From: JAOUGY01 sp963785075 | GTDB taxonomy: Bacteria; Actinomycetota; Acidimicrobiia; Spongiisociales; ZC4RG35 | Assembly: GCA_963785075.1 (NCBI GenBank) | Contig: CAWATW010000006.1 | Coordinates: 248,001-312,000 of the forward strand | Direction of reading: 5' to 3' | DNA length: 64,000 bases | The notes under the pieces: generated by a model | What the model saw: the letters and a program-made list of their open reading frames with translations, nothing else | Databases searched by the model: none | Told to the model about the DNA's origin: nothing | Program-made: the position numbers and the translations under genes | Part shown: piece by piece, positions 59,872 to 64,000 of the stretch | How positions within the stretch are numbered: the first letter of the stretch is position 1 | Layout: each line of letters begins with the position of its first letter

Positions 59872-60224
59872 ATGGCCGCGGACGGTGTGGCTGTCGCCAG
59901 CCAACGTCTCAGACCTCTCCACGCAATCCTCCCACACAATCCAACGGAAGCGCCCCAACAACGGCAGCTTCCGTTCCCCGTTTCACCCTTGCCGGCGGCA
60001 CCCCTTCATGCCGCAACGCCGGTTGACCTTGTCTGCGCCTGGCAGACGCCCCTCCGTGGCCAACCGATCGACAACGTACCCCAGGACCCTCGTCGAGTCC
60101 ATGGGTCAGTTTCCCTATTCCGTATTCAAGCCGATCCATCACAATGACCGTTGATACTGCAATGGTGTTTTTACGGGAGGTCGGTTACATCTGGCTTTCA
60201 GACATCGACCGATCGAGGGGCGAG
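59872..60224. other. 353-base divergent intergenic region with a 9-base inverted repeat
   Basis: No gene is seen between the divergent CapD-type and GT4 genes. An exact inverted repeat, AACGGAAGC and its complement with a 15-base spacer (59943-59975), lies about 72 bases upstream of the CapD-type start and could be an operator or hairpin. The GT4 gene has a GAGGGGCGAG ribosome site just before 60225. No clear -35/-10 pair was found. Confidence 0.4.
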
Positions 60225-61337
60225 ATGAAGAGGGCGACAGGTAACAGGCGCACACGCGTGCTCGTGCTCATCAAGGGCCTGGGGATGGGCGGCGCAGAGC
60301 AGCTGATCGTGGAATCGGCAAAGGTGTGGGATCGGGATCGCTTCGAGTACGAGGTCGCCTATGTGCTTCCCTGGAAGGACCAGCTCACCGAAGCGATCAG
60401 GTTGACCGGCATCCCGGTGCACTGCTTCGGCGGCACCTCCGGACGGATGGGTCCGGGCACGATTCGGCGGTTCCGAGATCTGGTCGACCGGTTCGACCCC
60501 GATCTGATCCACGCCCACCTCCCCTCGACCGGGGTGTTGGCGCGCGTTTTTGGACGACGGCCGGTGGTGTACACGGAGCACAACCTTGCGGACTCTTACC
60601 GCTTCCCCACCGGCTGGCTGAACCGGCTCAGCTATGGACGCAATCGTGCTGTCGGCGCCGTGTCCGACGCCGTTGCGACCAGCCTGGCGGGATATCCCGG
60701 CCCACGGCCCATGGTGATACCGAACGGCGTCGCAGTGACGGTCACAGACGGCGAACGGTCGGCGGCCCGTTCCGAGCTCGGACTCGACGATTCCACACCA
60801 CTGATCGTTCACGTCGGAAACATCCGTCCTCTCAAGGGCCACGAGAACCTGATCGCGGCGGCAGGCATTCTGAGGGAATCGGTCCCCCGCTTTCTCATCG
60901 CCAGCGTCGGGGGTGAGAAGAATCCCGGTGATCTCGAACGAGTGAGAGCGTCGGCAGCGGCGGCGGGAGTTGGCGAACTCGTCAGGTTCATGGGACGTCG
61001 GGACGATGCGCGGAGCTTCATCGCTGCTGCCGACGTGTTTGTGAACCCGAGCGATGTCGAGGGCCTGCCGCTCGTGGTGCTGGAGGCGCTGGCCCTCTCC
61101 CGCCCGGTGGTGGCAACCTCGGTTGGCGGCGTGCCGTCTGTGGTGATCGACGGCAGGACGGGCCGGCTGGTGCCACCGAAGGACCCACCGGCATTGGCGA
61201 ACGCCCTCGCCGAGATGATCGAGAGCGACGCTCGATCGGAACTCGGGGCGGCGGGCTGTGCGCTCGTGGAGGAGCTCTACGGCGCCGCCACCATGGTGGA
61301 GTCGTACGAACGGATCTATGAGGAGATCACCCGATGA
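60225..61337 (+). CDS. GT4-family glycosyltransferase
   Basis: A 370-residue GT-B enzyme (VLVLIKGLGMGGAEQLIVES, VHVGNIRPLKGHENLIAAA, E-x7-E as VEGLPLVVLEALALSRPVV). The ATG at 60225 directly follows a GAGGGGCGAG ribosome site; an ATG at 60144 lies in the intergenic stretch. Coupled to the GNAT gene by ATGA (61334-61337). A sugar-addition step in glycan assembly is inferred. Confidence 0.9.
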   Translation: MKRATGNRRTRVLVLIKGLGMGGAEQLIVESAKVWDRDRFEYEVAYVLPWKDQLTEAIRLTGIPVHCFGGTSGRMGPGTIRRFRDLVDRFDPDLIHAHLPSTGVLARVFGRRPVVYTEHNLADSYRFPTGWLNRLSYGRNRAVGAVSDAVATSLAGYPGPRPMVIPNGVAVTVTDGERSAARSELGLDDSTPLIVHVGNIRPLKGHENLIAAAGILRESVPRFLIASVGGEKNPGDLERVRASAAAAGVGELVRFMGRRDDARSFIAAADVFVNPSDVEGLPLVVLEALALSRPVVATSVGGVPSVVIDGRTGRLVPPKDPPALANALAEMIESDARSELGAAGCALVEELYGAATMVESYERIYEEITR

Positions 61338-62281
61338 CCGAGCGTTACGGCATCCGACCGATGGTCGAAGATGATCTCGACGAGGTGCTCGAAGTGATGC
61401 GACTCTCACTGGGCGAGTCCGAGGTCAACCGACGCAACAGCGAGCTCTTCTCGTGGAAGCATTTCGACAACCCCTTCGGGCGATCGATCATCCTGGTTGC
61501 CGACGCCGGGGGGACCATCGCCGGACTCAGAGCGTTCATGCGATGGAACTTGGCGACTCCGGAAGGGCACACCGTGCGCTGTGTGCGGCCCGTCGACACC
61601 GCCACCCACCCGGACTTCCGCCGCATGGGGATCTTTCGCAATCTGACCACGTCTGCATTGGAAGAGGCCAGAGCGGACGGAGTCGATCTCGTGTTCAACA
61701 CACCCAATGCCGATTCAGGCGCCGGCTACCGGTCGATGGGGTGGAAAGACGTGCAGCCGATCGGTGCCCTGGTCCGACCGAAACGTCCTTGGCGTGTCAA
61801 AGCCACGGACACGCAGGTCGACCGGTCGTCGTTCGTGCCGGGAGGTGTCGATCCTCAGCCGATCGACACCCCGGACCGGCCGCCGCGCGGGCTACGCACC
61901 ACCCGCGATGCGGCCTACCGGAAGTGGCGGTTCGTCGACCATCCGACCGCCGGCTACCGCATGGTCCGCCACGCGGGCGGTGCGGTCATGCTTCGGCCCA
62001 ACGTCCGCAACGGTCGCAGCGAAGTGGTCGTGTCCGATCTGGTCGGGTCGGTCACGAGGGCCGCCTTCCGGGCTGCGGCACACGCCACCGACGCCCACTA
62101 CCTCGTGGCGTGGTTCTCGGACCACAGCCCCGAACGCACGGCCGCGCTGACATCGGCGTTCGCTCCGATCCCGGGGTTGACGGCCCTCACGCAGGTGGCG
62201 CTCCCCCTCACCGAACTCGACCTCGACGTCTTCGACCCGGCGAGCTGGGACCTGAGCACCGGCGATCTCGAATTGCTGTGA
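61334..62281 (+). CDS. GNAT-family protein, two-lobed
   Basis: A 315-residue protein. The N-terminal half is a GNAT domain (YGIRPMVEDDLDEVLEVMRLSLG, RPVDTATHPDFRRMGIFRNL for the acetyl-CoA site, YRSMGWKDV). The C-terminal half has TTRDAAYRKWRFVDHP, a motif found in GNAT proteins of glycan loci. Overlaps the GT4 gene. It could acylate a sugar nucleotide or lipid-linked sugar; the acceptor is unknown. Confidence 0.75.
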   Translation: MTERYGIRPMVEDDLDEVLEVMRLSLGESEVNRRNSELFSWKHFDNPFGRSIILVADAGGTIAGLRAFMRWNLATPEGHTVRCVRPVDTATHPDFRRMGIFRNLTTSALEEARADGVDLVFNTPNADSGAGYRSMGWKDVQPIGALVRPKRPWRVKATDTQVDRSSFVPGGVDPQPIDTPDRPPRGLRTTRDAAYRKWRFVDHPTAGYRMVRHAGGAVMLRPNVRNGRSEVVVSDLVGSVTRAAFRAAAHATDAHYLVAWFSDHSPERTAALTSAFAPIPGLTALTQVALPLTELDLDVFDPASWDLSTGDLELL

Positions 62282-62327
62282 CAGCCTGCGACAACACCAG
62301 GTGTCCTTTCCCGACGTTCCGGACGCT

Positions 62328-63302
62328 TCATCCCGCCCGGTCATACCTGGTGTCGCCGGCGACGGACGCGTAGGCGGTCCCGGCCAGGACGAGCACCACC
62401 GCAAGCGCAGCGCCCGCCGCGATGCTCCATCCGGCGACTACGACGACCAGGACGGCGGCCACGGCGTTCACGAGGGCGAATGACGCGGCGATCCGTCGGA
62501 CGCTCCACCCGACGTCGTGGAGCCTGTCGTACGTGTGGGATCGATCACCGGCGAAGAGTGGAACTCCAGCCTTTCGTCGGCGGAGGAGTGTCGACCCCAG
62601 GTCGACGAGGAAGACGGTCGCACACGCCGCCCCGGCGATCATGTCGACGGGTCCGGTGCCTGACACTCCCAGTTCCACGATCACGGCCGTGAGGATGGTC
62701 CCAACGGTGTAGCTGCCGTTGTCGCCGAGGAACATCCGAGCAGGATTCCAATTGTGCGGGAGGAATCCGATGAGGGCTCCCGCACCCACGAGTACGAGGA
62801 GCCGGGCGTCGGAGGTGAAGCTGGGGAACATGATGATCCCGAGAAGTCCGGCAGCCGCCGAACTGGTTACGAGCCCATCGAGACCGTCGAACAGGTTGAC
62901 CGCGTTGATCAGCACAACCGTGGCCCCTGCACCGATCACCGCCTCGACCGCGCCAATGGTTCCCCCGAGGAGAGGCCCGGCCACCAGGATGACGCCGATG
63001 AGGGATTCCACGACCAACCGCACCTTCGGCGACAGGTCCAGACGATCATCGGCGAGGCCCAGGCCCGCCGCCAGCAGAACAGCCACCACCGTCGAGGTGC
63101 TGAGAGTGCCGGCGGCAGCGGCTCCCACCAGGAACCCGGAGACCACGCCCATGCCACCCAGAGGTGGGATCGGTCTGCTGTGAGTCTTCAGGTCGCCGTC
63201 GGGGAGATCCACCAATCCGAGACGCGGACCGACGGCACCGGCGAATGCCGCTGCCAGATACGACACCACTGTCGCGATCGCAAAGACCGTCAGGGCCGCC
63301 AC
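62328..63302 (-). CDS. MraY/WecA-type polyprenyl-phosphate sugar-phosphate transferase
   Basis: A 324-residue protein with about ten helices. Conserved cytoplasmic loops are present: GLADDRLDL (Asp-Asp), INAVNLFDGLDGLV (the NxxNxxDGxDGL motif), ARMFLGDNGS, and the His loop GDRSHTYDRL. Enzymes of this family move a HexNAc-1-phosphate from UDP-sugar onto undecaprenyl phosphate and start glycan synthesis. It overlaps the upstream GNAT-domain gene by 13 bases. It is too distant in context from murein genes to be mraY. Confidence 0.9.
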   Translation of the reverse strand: MAALTVFAIATVVSYLAAAFAGAVGPRLGLVDLPDGDLKTHSRPIPPLGGMGVVSGFLVGAAAAGTLSTSTVVAVLLAAGLGLADDRLDLSPKVRLVVESLIGVILVAGPLLGGTIGAVEAVIGAGATVVLINAVNLFDGLDGLVTSSAAAGLLGIIMFPSFTSDARLLVLVGAGALIGFLPHNWNPARMFLGDNGSYTVGTILTAVIVELGVSGTGPVDMIAGAACATVFLVDLGSTLLRRRKAGVPLFAGDRSHTYDRLHDVGWSVRRIAASFALVNAVAAVLVVVVAGWSIAAGAALAVVLVLAGTAYASVAGDTRYDRAG

Positions 63303-64000
63303 ACCAGCACCTCCGAGCTCTCGCCTTCGTGGACCTCGATCGTCCGTGCCGGATCGAAACCGGCCCGGCGATACGAGGCGATTGCCGTGTGGTTCTCGGA
63401 TCCGACCACGACCCGCACCGCCGGCACGCCCATTGAGGTGAGCGTCGACAGCAGTTGATCCTGCATGCGGGCCGCAATACCTCGCCCTCTTCTCTCGGGA
63501 ATCAGCGCCATCGAGAGCAGCTCTGCCTCGACACCTACATGGTCTTCTCCGCCGTACCGGGCGGTCTCGACCACCTTGCGCAACGCCGAGGGGCGAATCA
63601 GACGCGGTGCCGCACGTATGCCGGCCTCGAGGGCGGACCGCTTGACGAAACGCCGATAGAAGGCTCCTGTGTCCACGATCCCGGTCACGAATCCGATCGG
63701 CCCCGACTCGTCCTCGGCCACGAGGACCACGGCGTCGGGGTCGGCGATCAGGGCCCGATACAGGACGGTGAGGAAGCCGTCGCCCAACGAGCTCAGGAAT
63801 CCCGTGTGGATTGCGGTGCGGTGCAGGCGCGCGCAGAAACGCGCGTCGGCGGGTACCGCCGGCCGGATCGACTCGCCGCCGGTCGGCGCTCGCAGCATCG
63901 CTCCAACGTCGCTCAAGCCCTTGCGCGAGGCCACATCGGCGTACGTCCCGAGCACACGGCGCACGACCCTCCGCTCATCGAACTCCTGGCGTGCCTTTGC
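63290..64000 (-). CDS. GNAT-domain protein, probably the C-terminal part of a GT4-GNAT fusion (5' end outside window)
   Basis: The frame stays open from the window edge. The first residues (ARQEFDERRVVRRVLGTYADVA) look like the C-terminal helix of GT4 glycosyltransferases. After a linker of about 20 residues a GNAT domain follows (IRPAVPADARFCARLH, LSMALIPERRGRGIAARMQDQ, IASYRRAGFDPA). A separate GNAT starting at ATG 63898 or GTG 63964 is the alternative. The upstream sequence is needed to decide. The GNAT half is clear. Confidence 0.7.
   Translation of the reverse strand, partial: AKARQEFDERRVVRRVLGTYADVASRKGLSDVGAMLRAPTGGESIRPAVPADARFCARLHRTAIHTGFLSSLGDGFLTVLYRALIADPDAVVLVAEDESGPIGFVTGIVDTGAFYRRFVKRSALEAGIRAAPRLIRPSALRKVVETARYGGEDHVGVEAELLSMALIPERRGRGIAARMQDQLLSTLTSMGVPAVRVVVGSENHTAIASYRRAGFDPARTIEVHEGESSEVLVWRP

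Noticed and set aside
62294..62353. Inverted repeat ACACCAGGT/ACCTGGTGT between and into convergent genes
   Set aside because: The spacer is 42 bases and one arm lies in coding sequence; too weak to call a terminator or operator.

Overview
The window is high-GC (estimated by eye in the mid-60s percent), densely coded DNA with frequent GTG starts and many 4-base ATGA/GTGA gene overlaps. Five secreted proteins carry an SLH-like repeat with a fixed Cys pair (GCNPP...FCP...VTRGQMAAFL). By recollection this repeat is common in actinobacteria of the Acidimicrobiia type, so an uncultured or marine actinomycete of that kind is the best guess. The assignment is inference, not proof. No rRNA, tRNA, CRISPR array, prophage or intact insertion sequence was seen.

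Layout. 1-7.9 kb: a heparinase-like fragment, a GT39 membrane glycosyltransferase, a methyltransferase, a GH26-like secreted protein, a sulfotransferase and an ABC-2 polysaccharide exporter whose ATPase gene is split. 8-18.6 kb: transketolase, then an acyl/aryl module with a degenerate hydrolase plus a Cys-nucleophile hydrolase, two SGNH-like secreted proteins around an acyl carrier protein, a trypsin-like protease, a PaaK-like ligase, a chorismate-lyase-like enzyme and a fatty-acyl-AMP-ligase-like enzyme. 18.7-24.3 kb: a PAPS island (cysC, cysN, cysD, an SLC13-type transporter, cysQ) without sulfate reduction genes. 24.3-30 kb: an NDP-sugar epimerase and a six-gene mau-like operon with a MauA-like quinoprotein domain fused to a repeat domain. 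30-41.4 kb: mainly housekeeping (M24 peptidase, a LipB-LipA fusion, a two-lipoyl E2 gene, lpdA, Nudix) mixed with a deacetylase, a GT4 enzyme and an SLH/serine-hydrolase protein. 41.5-47.6 kb: a second acyl module with its own hydrolase pair, two acyl-CoA-dehydrogenase-like flavoproteins, a stand-alone adenylation enzyme and a carrier protein. 47.8-64 kb: a second ABC exporter with a sulfotransferase, a Tat-exported G8/CEMIP-like beta-helix protein, a third sulfotransferase, a FemAB-like enzyme, GT4 transferases, a deacetylase, a CapD-type dehydratase, a WecA-like initiating transferase and GNAT proteins.

Taken together, the window reads as a large cell-surface glycan locus. A lipid-linked glycan would be started by the WecA-like enzyme, built by the GT4/GT39 enzymes, trimmed by deacetylases, sulfated with locally made PAPS by three sulfotransferases and exported by two ABC systems. 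Two duplicated carrier-protein modules (one probably aryl, one probably aminoacyl) look suited to adding acyl groups. The duplicated degenerate-plus-Cys hydrolase pairs, the MauA-repeat fusion, the CEMIP-like protein and three heptanucleotide arrays beginning at gene 3' ends are the main unusual items.
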